DNA of 64,000 bases from G963677185 sp963677185 (GCA_963677185.1 OY781889.1:2480001-2544000), one strand, 5' to 3'. Shown: positions 25,587 to 34,275, counted from the first letter of the stretch. Numbers and translations are program-made. The notes: generated from the sequence alone by a model not told the origin.

Positions 25587-27707
25587 ATTAAACGCTATCA
25601 GACAGAAGTTGCCGGACGTCCGCTCATAATTGAGATCGGGCAGGTGGCAAAGCAGGCGCACGGTTCGTGTTTGTTAAGATATGGAGACACCGTGGTTTTG
25701 GTGGCCTGCACCGCGAACAATGAACCCAGGGAAGGAGTGGACTTTTTCCCGCTTACCGTTGACTACGAGGAAAAACAGTATTCAGTAGGCAGAATTCCAG
25801 GCGGTTTTTTGCGGAGAGAAGGACGTGCTTCAGAAAATGGCACTCTTACCGCCCGACTTATTGATAGGCCTATCAGGCCCCTGTTCCCCAAAGGCTTTAG
25901 AAACGATGTTCACGTAGTAGCTACGATTTTATCGGTCGATAAGGACTGCCCCCCGGATGTCACTGCCACCATCGGTGCCTCTATCGCTCTCAACATTTCC
26001 AATATTCCATTTACCGAGCCTCTGGCTGCAGTTAATGTAGGTTTGGTGGACGGTGAGCTGATTATCAATCCCAACGTCGAACAGAGCTTGAAGAGCACTC
26101 TGGAATTATCCGTGGCAGGGACCAGTGAAGCCATCATGATGGTTGAAGGCGGAGCTCACGAGGTTCCCGAAGACAAAATACTTGAAGCCATCTTCTTCGG
26201 TCATGACGCCATTAAAAAGATAGTGGAATTCCAGCGGCCGATTATAGCTGAATGTGCGGTGGAAAAGCTTCCGGTTAAGACCGCTCCGAAGAACGAAGCC
26301 ATGGAAGCTGAAGTCAGGGCTTATGCAGTCCCGATACTCGAACTCGCGGTAAAGGACAAGGACAAAATCACCCGTGAGGCTAAAATGGATTCCGCCAAGG
26401 CAGAAATAATTGAGCATTTTTCCGCCAGCTATGCAGATGAACTGAAAGCGATGAGCGATCTTATCGACAAAATTACCAAAGAAATTGTCCGCAAAGCCTT
26501 GCTGCATGGTGGCGAACGCGTGGATGGCCGGAGAATGGATGAAATCAGGCCGATTTCCTGTGAAGTAGGCTTTTTGCCCAGACCTCACGGTTCAGCCCTG
26601 TTCACCCGCGGCCAAACCCAGGTCCTGTCCGTAGTAACCCTTGGCACCCGCAATGATGCCCAGAATATCGACGACCTGACCATAGTTGACCGCAAGCGCT
26701 ATATTCATCACTATAATTTCCCGGATTATAGCGTAGGCGAAGTCCGGCAAAATCGCAGCCCGGGCCGCCGTGAAATTGGTCATGGACATCTGGCGGAGCG
26801 CGCATTGAAGGGTGTATTGCCCGACGAAAAGGAATTTCCGTACACTATCCGGGTGGTATCCGAAACCCTCGAATCCAATGGCTCAAGCTCCATGGGCAGC
26901 GTGTGCGGAAGCACTCTGTCGCTGCTGCATGCTGGAGTGCCGCTGAAGGCTCCGGTATCAGGAATAGCCATGGGACTGGTCAAAGAAGGCGAAGATTTTG
27001 CCATTATGACCGATATCCAGGGAATTGAAGACTCACTTGGTGATATGGACTTCAAGCTGGCCGGTTCTGAAAAAGGTGTTACCGCACTTCAAATGGATAT
27101 CAAGATCGCCGGCATCAACCGGGAGATCGTAGCTGCTGCTTTGAAGCAGGCTCGCGAGGCTCGCATGTTTATCATGGACATCATGATGAAGGTTATCAGC
27201 AAGCCCAGCGAAGAAATGTCTCCCTATGCGCCGCGCATTATAACCGTTAAGATCCATCCGGACCGGATACGCGAGGTTATTGGACCCGGTGGCAAGATGA
27301 TCAACAAGATAACCGAGGACACCGGCTGTAAAATGGACATCAGCGATGACGGCACGGTCTTAATTTACGCATCCGATCTCGAAGGAGCCAAAAAGGCCCA
27401 GGGTTACGTGGAAGCCATTGTTGCCGAAGTCGAAGTCGGCCGGGTTTACAATGGAACTGTAAAACGCATCATGGACTTTGGCGCATTCGTGGAAATTATT
27501 CCAGGTGTTTTCGGAGCTTCCGGCAAGGAAGGCCTGGTTCACATTTCGCAGCTGGCCGAACAAAGAGTCAACAAGGTGACCGATATTGTTAGCATAGGCG
27601 ACAAAATCGTGGTAAAAGTTACCGAGATTGACCACCAGGGCCGGATAAACCTTTCGCGCAAAGCCGTTTTGCGCCAGGGCAATGCTCCGGTTGAACCCCG
27701 CCAGTAA
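25587..27707 (+). CDS. pnp: Polyribonucleotide nucleotidyltransferase, apparent ATT start
   Basis: PNPase degrades RNA 3' to 5' by phosphorolysis. It has two RNase PH domains, a KH domain with IREVIGPGGKMINKI, and a C-terminal S1 domain from VGRVYNGTVKRIMDFGAF. The conserved N-terminus (KRYQTEVAGRPLIIEIGQ) is encoded upstream of the first GTG (25644). Going back to the in-frame TGA at 25557 there is no ATG, GTG or TTG. AAGGAGG (25571-25577) lies nine bases before ATT 25587, which is therefore the likely start (706 residues); ATC 25584 is the alternative. A sequence error replacing ATG cannot be ruled out. Confidence 0.9.
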   Translation: MKRYQTEVAGRPLIIEIGQVAKQAHGSCLLRYGDTVVLVACTANNEPREGVDFFPLTVDYEEKQYSVGRIPGGFLRREGRASENGTLTARLIDRPIRPLFPKGFRNDVHVVATILSVDKDCPPDVTATIGASIALNISNIPFTEPLAAVNVGLVDGELIINPNVEQSLKSTLELSVAGTSEAIMMVEGGAHEVPEDKILEAIFFGHDAIKKIVEFQRPIIAECAVEKLPVKTAPKNEAMEAEVRAYAVPILELAVKDKDKITREAKMDSAKAEIIEHFSASYADELKAMSDLIDKITKEIVRKALLHGGERVDGRRMDEIRPISCEVGFLPRPHGSALFTRGQTQVLSVVTLGTRNDAQNIDDLTIVDRKRYIHHYNFPDYSVGEVRQNRSPGRREIGHGHLAERALKGVLPDEKEFPYTIRVVSETLESNGSSSMGSVCGSTLSLLHAGVPLKAPVSGIAMGLVKEGEDFAIMTDIQGIEDSLGDMDFKLAGSEKGVTALQMDIKIAGINREIVAAALKQAREARMFIMDIMMKVISKPSEEMSPYAPRIITVKIHPDRIREVIGPGGKMINKITEDTGCKMDISDDGTVLIYASDLEGAKKAQGYVEAIVAEVEVGRVYNGTVKRIMDFGAFVEIIPGVFGASGKEGLVHISQLAEQRVNKVTDIVSIGDKIVVKVTEIDHQGRINLSRKAVLRQGNAPVEPRQ

Positions 27708-27719
27708 ATGTGTTAGCTT

Positions 27720-27755
27720 AATACAAATAAAGCGGGTGACCGTTTTATTTGTATT
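27720..27755 (+). terminator. Long hairpin after pnp
   Basis: A 16-bp stem (27720-27735 with 27740-27755, one G-T pair) closed by a GTGA tetraloop of the GNRA type. AT-rich base, no clean T-run. Confidence 0.65.
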
Positions 27756-27783
27756 GCTTCATGAAAATCATAAGATGACAGCG

Positions 27784-27829
27784 CTCACTGCCGTTGACGA
27801 TAACCCGAGTGGCGGTGAGTTTCTATTTT
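27784..27829 (+). terminator. Second terminator after pnp
   Basis: CTCACTGCC (27784-27792) pairs with GGCGGTGAG (27811-27819, one wobble) and is followed by TTTCTATTTT. Confidence 0.65.
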
Positions 27830-27914
27830 CCGGGATTAGGGCCCGAAATACATAGTCATAGTCATGCAATTTTTTGTCCAATGCCACAACCTGGCTGAAA
27901 CGGAGGTACGTTAA

Positions 27915-29192
27915 TTGATCACATTTTCGAGACTGGATGAAGGTGCCAGGCTGGTAATTGAAGAAATCCCTTATCTGCGTTCTGCAGCGGTAGGAGTTTA
28001 CATCCAGGTGGGGTCGCGGGATGAAAGTTCAGGACTGGAAGGATGCAGTCATTTTGTGGAACACATGCTATTCAAGGGCACTAGCAAACGTAATGCCCGG
28101 GAAATTGCCGAGGATTTTGAAAGCATCGGCGGCCAGGTAAATGCCTTTACATCGAAAGAATATACCGGGGTATACGTGCGCACCCTGGACGAGGATATCT
28201 ATTCCGGCATGGACATGATCTTTGACATGCTGTTCGACTCGCAAATGGTTGACAAGGAATATGGCACCGAGCGTGAAGTGATAAAAGAAGAAATCGGCAT
28301 GTATGAAGACACCCCCGACGAACTGATTCATGACGTATTTGCCGGGTCCATGTGGGGCAGCCAGCGGATGGGGCATTCCATCCTGGGCACCATTGACTCC
28401 CTTAACCAGTTGAAACGCTCTCAATTATTTGACTTTTACAAGGATTACTACAATCCCCGCAACATGGTGATCGCGGTAGCCGGTAATGTTAAAAGTGAAA
28501 AGGTAATTGAAGCGGTTCAGCACAGATTAAGTGATTATTGCGCGGGCGGCGGCTGCACGGCTGCGACGGCCTCCCCGGCGACGCAAAGCGGCCAGCGCTT
28601 TGTATCCACTGTGCCCAAGGAAATAGAGCAGGTGCAGATTTGTGTCGGGGTGCCTTCCATAAACTATCACAGCGAAGATCGCTATACCCAAAATGTATTT
28701 AACACCTTGCTGGGCGGGGGAATGAGTTCCCGGCTTTTCCAGAGCTTGAGAGAGGAAAAGGGCCTGGCATACTCAGTATATTCTGCTCCTTCATCCTATT
28801 CTGACACTGGAATATTTGCTATTAATATCGGAACCGGACAGAGCAAGATCGGTGAATTCTTTGATTGTCTGCATAGCGAGCTGGATAAAATCACCAGCGA
28901 CGGAGTCAATATTATCGAGGTTGACCGGGCGAAAAAGCAAATCAAATCGTCAGTGCTGCTGGGGCTGGAGAGTGTTATGAACCGCATGACCCGCCTGGCC
29001 AAAGCGGTGTTGATGTATGACCGGGTGGTAACCGTCGATGAAGTTATCGAAAAGGTTGAAGCGGTTGATGTAGAAATGATTAACAAGCTGGCTGGTGGCC
29101 TGTTTAAGACTGGCGGCCTTTCCATGGCGGCTATAGGGGATAAAAAAGTTCTGCCGGTTGTAGAACAGGAATTTTCAAGGTGGTGGGCATAG
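27915..29192 (+). CDS. M16-family zinc peptidase
   Basis: The protein has 425 residues of the insulinase/processing-peptidase group. The inverted zinc motif HFVEH is at residues 46-50, and the downstream glutamate lies in EREVIKEE near 125. The second M16 domain has GGGMSSRLFQSLREEKGLAYSV in two parts. It normally follows pnp in Clostridia, and its physiological substrate is unknown. TTG 27915 is preceded by GGAGG. The stop overlaps nothing, and dut begins three bases later. Confidence 0.9.
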   Translation: MITFSRLDEGARLVIEEIPYLRSAAVGVYIQVGSRDESSGLEGCSHFVEHMLFKGTSKRNAREIAEDFESIGGQVNAFTSKEYTGVYVRTLDEDIYSGMDMIFDMLFDSQMVDKEYGTEREVIKEEIGMYEDTPDELIHDVFAGSMWGSQRMGHSILGTIDSLNQLKRSQLFDFYKDYYNPRNMVIAVAGNVKSEKVIEAVQHRLSDYCAGGGCTAATASPATQSGQRFVSTVPKEIEQVQICVGVPSINYHSEDRYTQNVFNTLLGGGMSSRLFQSLREEKGLAYSVYSAPSSYSDTGIFAINIGTGQSKIGEFFDCLHSELDKITSDGVNIIEVDRAKKQIKSSVLLGLESVMNRMTRLAKAVLMYDRVVTVDEVIEKVEAVDVEMINKLAGGLFKTGGLSMAAIGDKKVLPVVEQEFSRWWA

Positions 29193-29194
29193 AA

Positions 29195-29632
29195 ATGCAG
29201 GTTCAAATAAAACGCTTGCACAGCTTCGATCTTCCGCTTCCGGCCTACATGACCGAGGGGGCAGCCGGTCTGGACCTGTATGCGGCCATTGATGACCGAA
29301 TGCTAATTCCCGCTGGAAAGGTCAGCCTGGTTCCCACTGGCATCTCCCTTGCCATGCCGGAGTTTCTGGAAGCCCAGATCCGGCCTCGCAGCGGTCTGGC
29401 GCTTAAACACGGGCTTACGCTGCTCAATACCCCTGGAACCATCGACTCTGACTACCGGGGCGAGGTAAAAATAATTATTATTAACCACGGGCCGGAAGAC
29501 TATGAGCTCAAGAGAGGCGAGCGAATCGCCCAAATGGTGTTTTCCAGGGTTGAAAAACCGGTGCTGGTTGAAGTTGCCGAACTGGGGGAAACAGTTCGCA
29601 GTGGCGGCGGTTTTGGCCATACTGGCAGCTAG
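29195..29632 (+). CDS. dut: dUTP diphosphatase
   Basis: The trimeric dUTPase of 145 residues hydrolyses dUTP to dUMP, keeping uracil out of DNA. The five family motifs are present: AAGLDLYAA, RPRSGLALKHG, NTPGTIDSDYRGEVK, RGERIAQMVF and the C-terminal RSGGGFGHTGS arm. ATG 29195 is favoured over an in-frame GTG at 29180 inside the peptidase gene. It is coupled to the M16 peptidase gene. Confidence 0.95.
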   Translation: MQVQIKRLHSFDLPLPAYMTEGAAGLDLYAAIDDRMLIPAGKVSLVPTGISLAMPEFLEAQIRPRSGLALKHGLTLLNTPGTIDSDYRGEVKIIIINHGPEDYELKRGERIAQMVFSRVEKPVLVEVAELGETVRSGGGFGHTGS

Positions 29633-29694
29633 TTGTATAACCGAATCATATAGGATAATGTTTGTTTATATTAGAGAGGAGGACTGGTTACAAA

Positions 29695-31155
29695 ATGCCT
29701 GACAAAGTAATCAAAGAAGCCCTTACCTTTGACGACGTATTGCTGGTACCAGGCTATTCAAATCTTAATCCGCAGGACGTTGATACATCAACTCGCCTCA
29801 CCAAAAAAATTAAGCTTGAAATCCCCATTATGAGCGCAGGAATGGATACGGTTACCGAATCAGAGATGGCGATTGCCATGGCCCGCGAAGGCGGTATCGG
29901 GATCATCCATAAGAATATGTCCATTGAACAACAGGCCAGGATGGTTGACCGGGTCAAACGTTCTGAACACGGGGTAATAACCGATCCCTTCTTTCTGGCT
30001 CCAGAGGATCTTGTTCAGGATGCCCTGGATATCATGGCCCATTACCGAATCTCCGGCGTGCCTATAACTGAAAGGGGCAAGCTGGTGGGAATCATAACCA
30101 ATCGCGATCTCCGCTTCGAAACCGAGTTCAATAAGCCCATCCGCGACGTAATGACCAGCAGCAACCTGGTGACTGCCCCGGTAGGCACCGACCTGCATGC
30201 AGCCATGCAGATTCTGCGCCAGCATAAAATTGAGAAGTTGCCTATCGTGGACGACAATTACAAGCTGAAAGGCCTCATTACCATCAAGGATATCCTCAAG
30301 AACATCAAGTACCCGCACTCGGCCAAGGATTACAAGGGGCGTTTGCTGGTGGGAGCCGCGGTAGGAATAGCCCGCAACACCCTGGACCGGGTCAAGGCGC
30401 TTATCGACGCCCAGGCGGACGTTATTGTTGTTGATACCGCTCATGGTCACAGCCAGAACGTTATCGAAATGGTGAAAAATGTTAAGGAAAAATTCCCTGA
30501 TGTTGAACTGATCGCCGGCAACGTAGCTACAGGAGCGGCAGTGGATGCCCTGATAAAAGTTGGAGCGGATTGCATCAAAGTGGGTATAGGCCCCGGCTCG
30601 ATCTGTACTACCAGGGTTGTAGCTGGCATCGGGGTTCCGCAGATAACTGCAGTTATAGACTGCTACAGGGCTGCCCGCCAGCACGGTGTGCCAATAATAG
30701 CTGACGGCGGAATCAAGTACTCCGGTGATATTGTAAAAGCCCTGGCAGCCGGAGCCGATGTCTGCATGTTGGGCAATCTGCTGGCCGGGACCGAGGAAAG
30801 CCCCGGCGAGACCATAATCTTGCAGGGACGCAACTATAAGGTCTATCGCGGCATGGGTTCCATGGGAGCTATGAGCGAGGGTAGCGCCGACCGCTATTTC
30901 CAGGAAGACGCTATAAAGCTGGTTCCGGAAGGCATAGAAGGCCGGGTGCCCTACAAAGGCACTGTATCAGACACCGTATTCCAACTGGTCGGCGGGCTCA
31001 AATCCGGCATGGGCTACTGCGGAGTGCCCACCCTGAATGATTTGAAGAGCAAAACCCAGTTTGTTAAAATATCCAATGCCGGGCTAACTGAAAGCCATCC
31101 TCATGATGTGTTCATAACCCAGGAAGCCCCCAACTATTCAGTTTACAGTTATTAA
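29695..31155 (+). CDS. guaB: IMP dehydrogenase
   Basis: A 486-residue GuaB that oxidises IMP to XMP, the first committed step of GMP synthesis. The TIM barrel is interrupted by two CBS domains (about 95-210). The catalytic loop is GPGSICTTR, and the flap carries GSMGAMSEGSADRYFQ. ATG 29695 is used; the frame opens at 29662 but GAGAGGAGG lies between. A possible promoter (TTGTAT at 29633 and GATAAT at 29654) has a short spacer and is uncertain. Confidence 0.95.
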   Translation: MPDKVIKEALTFDDVLLVPGYSNLNPQDVDTSTRLTKKIKLEIPIMSAGMDTVTESEMAIAMAREGGIGIIHKNMSIEQQARMVDRVKRSEHGVITDPFFLAPEDLVQDALDIMAHYRISGVPITERGKLVGIITNRDLRFETEFNKPIRDVMTSSNLVTAPVGTDLHAAMQILRQHKIEKLPIVDDNYKLKGLITIKDILKNIKYPHSAKDYKGRLLVGAAVGIARNTLDRVKALIDAQADVIVVDTAHGHSQNVIEMVKNVKEKFPDVELIAGNVATGAAVDALIKVGADCIKVGIGPGSICTTRVVAGIGVPQITAVIDCYRAARQHGVPIIADGGIKYSGDIVKALAAGADVCMLGNLLAGTEESPGETIILQGRNYKVYRGMGSMGAMSEGSADRYFQEDAIKLVPEGIEGRVPYKGTVSDTVFQLVGGLKSGMGYCGVPTLNDLKSKTQFVKISNAGLTESHPHDVFITQEAPNYSVYSY

Positions 31156-31188
31156 TACACGATTCACCCGTTCTGAAGGAGACAAGAC

Positions 31189-32067
31189 ATGAGATATGAA
31201 GGAAATGTATATCGGCCGCCCAGCGAAGCGCGCAGCTATATTCTGCAATGCACCATCGGCTGTTCTCATAATCGCTGCACATTTTGCGCCATGTATCAGG
31301 ATAAAAAATACCGGGTCAGGGATCTGGGCGAAGTCAAGAACGACATCATGCTGGCAAAGGAATACTATCGCGATCTGGACAAGGTTTTTCTGGCCGACGG
31401 AGACGCTCTGGCCATGGATACATCCGACCTGCTGGAAATCCTGGAAATGCTTTACCAGAGCTTTCCCAGCCTCAAACACGTCGGTATTTACGCCAGTCCC
31501 GACACCATACTGAGTAAAGACATTTCAGAGCTGACCGCTTTAAAAGCTGCCGGCATTACCATAGCCTACCTGGGGGTGGAAACCGGGGACCCGCAGCTTC
31601 TGGAAGCCATCCGCAAAGGTGTTACCTATGACGAAATGGTGGAGGCTGGCAAGAAAATACGCCAGGCCGGTATTCTGCTGTCGGTTACGATTCTGCTGGG
31701 GCTGGCGGGGCGCACTCCGCAGACCCGCGAACATGCGCTTAACACCGCCAGGATTCTAAATGAAATCAATCCTGACTATGTTGGCGCTCTGACCCTGATG
31801 CTGGTGCCGAAGACGGTGCTGTATCACCGCATGAAAAAAGGGGAGTTCGAACTGCCGGGCCCCTTCGAAATACTTGACGAACTTCGGTTGATCATAGAAA
31901 ACCTGGATGTGCAGGAAACCGAATTCCGCAGCAACCATGCGTCGAACTACCTGCCCATCAAGGGGCGCCTGCCCCGGGACAAGGGAAAAATGCTGGCGCT
32001 CATCAATGACATCATCGCCAAAAATGACCGCAGCTACTTGCGCCCGGATTACCTCAGAGCTCTATAA
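31189..32067 (+). CDS. Radical SAM protein with CX4CX2C cluster motif
   Basis: A 292-residue radical SAM enzyme. The cluster motif reads GCSHNRCTFCAMY (about 25-37), i.e. CX4CX2C rather than the usual CX3CX2C. The preceding PPSEARSYILQ and following YRVRDLGEV belong to a small uncharacterised family often annotated only as radical SAM. GVETGDPQLLEAIRKG and SVTILLGLAG complete the barrel. Reaction unknown. GAAGGAG precedes the ATG. The 37-bp inverted repeat follows its stop. Confidence 0.82.
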   Translation: MRYEGNVYRPPSEARSYILQCTIGCSHNRCTFCAMYQDKKYRVRDLGEVKNDIMLAKEYYRDLDKVFLADGDALAMDTSDLLEILEMLYQSFPSLKHVGIYASPDTILSKDISELTALKAAGITIAYLGVETGDPQLLEAIRKGVTYDEMVEAGKKIRQAGILLSVTILLGLAGRTPQTREHALNTARILNEINPDYVGALTLMLVPKTVLYHRMKKGEFELPGPFEILDELRLIIENLDVQETEFRSNHASNYLPIKGRLPRDKGKMLALINDIIAKNDRSYLRPDYLRAL

Positions 32068-32085
32068 AAAAACACTATAAGGGTT

Positions 32086-32160
32086 GGGTTTAAGAACAGT
32101 TTAATAAGAATGAGGACGGGCATTGCCCGTCCTCATTCTTATTAAACTGTTCTTAAACCC
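32086..32160. terminator. 37-bp-arm perfect inverted repeat, probable bidirectional terminator
   Basis: Bases 32086-32122 are the exact reverse complement of 32124-32160, with a single base between. The pairing extends a few more bases outward with one mismatch, and TTTTTT follows at 32166 on the plus strand. It sits between the converging radical SAM gene and corA, and its right arm contains the corA stop codon. The arms are far longer than a normal terminator. Confidence 0.85.
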
Positions 32161-33130
32161 ACCCCTTTTTTCGGAATACCACTAGCATGCTCACCGACAG
32201 CGCCAGCATCCCCCCCAGAATATACAGGTAGGCTTCGCCGCTGCCCTGCATGGGCAGCCCTACATTCATTCCGAAGTAACCGGTTATCACGGTCAGAGGC
32301 ATCATTATAATTGATATTATGGTCAGGGCAGTGATTATCTGGTTGGTATGCCCATTAACAACCGAATAATATATTTCCAGCGAGCTGTTGGTCAGGTCCC
32401 GATAGGTGTTTACCGTATCGAGTACATTGCTGAGATTGTCGGCAAGGTCAAGATAGTAGGGTTCGTTTTCGTCGGTGACAAAAAGGCGCTTGCGCCCTAC
32501 CAGGCTGGTGATTATGGTGCGCTGGGGTATGATTACCTTGCGGAACAGGATCAGGGTTCTTTTCAAGGCCAGGATTTCTTCAGTAAAAGATTGCCCGCGG
32601 CTGGCAAAAACCGCATCTTCCAGGTCGTCAATACGTTCTCCCAGTCGGGTCATGATGGGGAATGAATCATCGACTATATTGTCCATTATGGTGTAGAGCA
32701 GGTAGTCCGGGCCGCGGTTCATTATGCTGGTGCTGCGAAGGCTGATACGGGCGGCCTTGCCCACCGCCGCCAGGGCTACCGGGTGGATAGTGACCACGAA
32801 ATTGGGCCCCAGGAATACATCCAGTTCGATGGAAGATATTTCATCTTCCTCCTCGGCTTCTTCAAAATAGCGCAAGGCATGAAAGACCAGGAAATAATAA
32901 TCCTCGTAATCGTCTATCTTGGCGCGGGGGTTTTCCTGCAGGCAGTCCTCAAGTGCCAGGGGATGAAATTCGAAGATACCGCCGATATAGTTGAGCTCCT
33001 CTTCGGTGCAGTCATAGAGGTCGATCCATAGAAGATTCTCGGTATTGGCGAGCAGCTGGCTGGTATTGTTCAGATCCACATCATGAAGCATAGAGCTGCT
33101 GTCATGATCGTAAAAATAGGTTTTGATCAC
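32153..33130 (-). CDS. corA: CorA-family magnesium/divalent metal transporter
   Basis: The 325-residue protein has a large N-terminal cytoplasmic domain and two C-terminal membrane helices (about 262-285 and 298-318). The selectivity signature YFGMN lies at the end of the first helix. It forms pentameric channels for Mg2+ or Co2+. GTG 33130 follows GGGGAGGG. The last three codons lie in the inverted repeat, so the terminator stem has become part of the coding end. Confidence 0.93.
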   Translation of the reverse strand: MIKTYFYDHDSSSMLHDVDLNNTSQLLANTENLLWIDLYDCTEEELNYIGGIFEFHPLALEDCLQENPRAKIDDYEDYYFLVFHALRYFEEAEEEDEISSIELDVFLGPNFVVTIHPVALAAVGKAARISLRSTSIMNRGPDYLLYTIMDNIVDDSFPIMTRLGERIDDLEDAVFASRGQSFTEEILALKRTLILFRKVIIPQRTIITSLVGRKRLFVTDENEPYYLDLADNLSNVLDTVNTYRDLTNSSLEIYYSVVNGHTNQIITALTIISIIMMPLTVITGYFGMNVGLPMQGSGEAYLYILGGMLALSVSMLVVFRKKGWV

Positions 33131-33299
33131 GGTAGTCCCTCCCCGTTGCAGGGAAGCCTAATCCGTCACTCCACGGCGATGAGTCAGAGCTGTCCCTGCA
33201 TGATGATTATTTGTTAAGCTATCAGGATAGAAGCATAATCGGTCATTAGGTATAGGTTCCATTTCACCACCGCCTTTCTCCGGGCTGCGGGTACAGCCA
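33131..33299 (-). promoter_or_regulatory. Structured corA leader with switch-like ribosome binding site
   Basis: On the minus strand a ~170-base leader runs from the promoter to corA. Helices: GGCTG/CAGCC near 33280-33297; GATTAT/ATAATC near 33206-33240; and a stem TGCAGGGA (33193-33200) with TCCCTGCA (33147-33154) enclosing a small CCGT/ACGG hairpin. The TTCCC of that stem can instead pair with GGGGA of the corA ribosome binding site. The two states are mutually exclusive, the logic of a translational riboswitch. It does not resemble the M-box Mg2+ aptamer. Confidence 0.5.
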
Positions 33300-33305
33300 C
33301 CTATT

Positions 33306-33335
33306 ACTATACAGACCATACCATAAGCTTGTCAA
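33306..33335 (-). promoter_or_regulatory. Sigma-A promoter of corA
   Basis: On the minus strand a perfect TTGACA (33330-33335), an 18-base spacer and TATAGT (33306-33311). Confidence 0.75.
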
Positions 33336-33450
33336 ACCTATCGGCAAATATTAACTTGCCGATAGGTTTTCGGCCATTAACCCGTCAATCTTTGTTCTCG
33401 CCTCTATATATTATATTTTTCACTTTTCACTTATAACCCTTCACTCATAA

Positions 33451-33611
33451 CATCTTACGTTTCACGTTTCACGTCTTACGTCTCACATCTTACGTTTTAC
33501 GTTTCACCTCTTACGTCTTACGTTTAACGTTTCACGTTTCACGTCTTACGTCTTACGTCTTACGTTTCACGTTTCACATCTTACGTTTCACGTCTTACGT
33601 TTCACGTTTCA
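33451..33611. repeat. Array of 23 phased heptamers
   Basis: Twenty-three consecutive 7-base units without any phase slip, consensus CGTYTYA. Nearly all units are one of two words, CGTTTCA or CGTCTTA; a few differ by one base (CATCTTA, CGTCTCA, CGTTTTA, CCTCTTA, CGTTTAA). Degenerate heptamers flank it (about 33420-33450 and 33612-33635). No coding frame fits and there is no spacer diversity of the CRISPR kind. It ends just before the yqeG-aroE promoter. Confidence 0.9.
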
Positions 33612-33621
33612 CATCTATCCC

Positions 33622-33650
33622 TTTACTCTTTACTTCCCATTGCATATAAT
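33622..33650 (+). promoter_or_regulatory. Promoter of yqeG-aroE-aroK-pil operon
   Basis: TTTACT (33622-33627), 17 bases, and TATAAT (33645-33650). The -35 box lies in the degenerate end of the heptamer array, 10 bases after its last regular unit. Confidence 0.6.
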
Positions 33651-33736
33651 CTAACCAGACTAAAGGCCCGGTAATTAGCCGGTTAATACCCAGAGCATCG
33701 TCTGGAAACACGTAATACTTTACACAAGAGGTCTAT

Positions 33737-34237
33737 ATGCTGCGAAAATTATATCCAGACATCTATTTACAGTCGATATTTCACATAGACTGGCTGGAAC
33801 TGCGCCGCAAAGGGTTCAGGGCCATAATCATTGACCTGGACAATACTGTGACCCTGTGGAACAGCAACTTTATCGACATTGAGACCGGCGACCTGATAAG
33901 CAACCTTAAAAAGCTCGGATACAGCATCTGCATACTATCGAACAATTCACATGTCCGGGTGGAAGCAGTCGCTCGCACCCTGGGAGTATGCTATGTAGCC
34001 AGGGCTCGCAAGCCTGGAATCCGCTCCTATATGCGCTGCATAGAGCTATTGAATTCCACCACAAATGAGACCCTGGTCATTGGCGACCAGATATTTACTG
34101 ACATTCTCGGAGGAAACCGTGCCGGATTATATACTATTCTGGTCAAACCGCTGAACAAAAAAGAATACTTTGGCACTAAATTATCACGATCACTGGAATT
34201 TTTTATCTTGCCATTTATAAAAAGGCGTTTAAAATGA
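33737..34237 (+). CDS. yqeG: YqeG-family HAD phosphatase
   Basis: A 166-residue HAD IIIA phosphatase. The nucleophile motif is IIIDLDNTVTLW (about 30-41); motif II serine-asparagine is ILSNNSHVRVEAVA and the acidic motif III is VIGDQIFTDILGGNRAG. YqeG-like proteins commonly sit upstream of aroE in Firmicutes. Their substrate in Firmicutes is not firmly known; related proteins dephosphorylate phosphatidylglycerophosphate. AGAGG precedes the ATG. Confidence 0.85.
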   Translation: MLRKLYPDIYLQSIFHIDWLELRRKGFRAIIIDLDNTVTLWNSNFIDIETGDLISNLKKLGYSICILSNNSHVRVEAVARTLGVCYVARARKPGIRSYMRCIELLNSTTNETLVIGDQIFTDILGGNRAGLYTILVKPLNKKEYFGTKLSRSLEFFILPFIKRRLK

Positions 34238-34275
34238 TAATTAATTGCTAAATATCATAGAAAAGGGTGTTGCCA

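Noticed and set aside
25386..25661. A 91-codon minus-strand frame between rpsO and pnp
   Set aside because: No ribosome binding site, no recognisable family, and it overlaps the pnp 5' end.
33131..33299. Known M-box (ykoK) Mg2+ riboswitch upstream of corA
   Set aside because: The conserved M-box words such as GTTAGGTGAGGCTCCT are absent, so I report only an unassigned structured leader.
33421..33640. CRISPR array
   Set aside because: Units are 7 bases with no unique spacers and no cas genes nearby; it is a pure tandem repeat.
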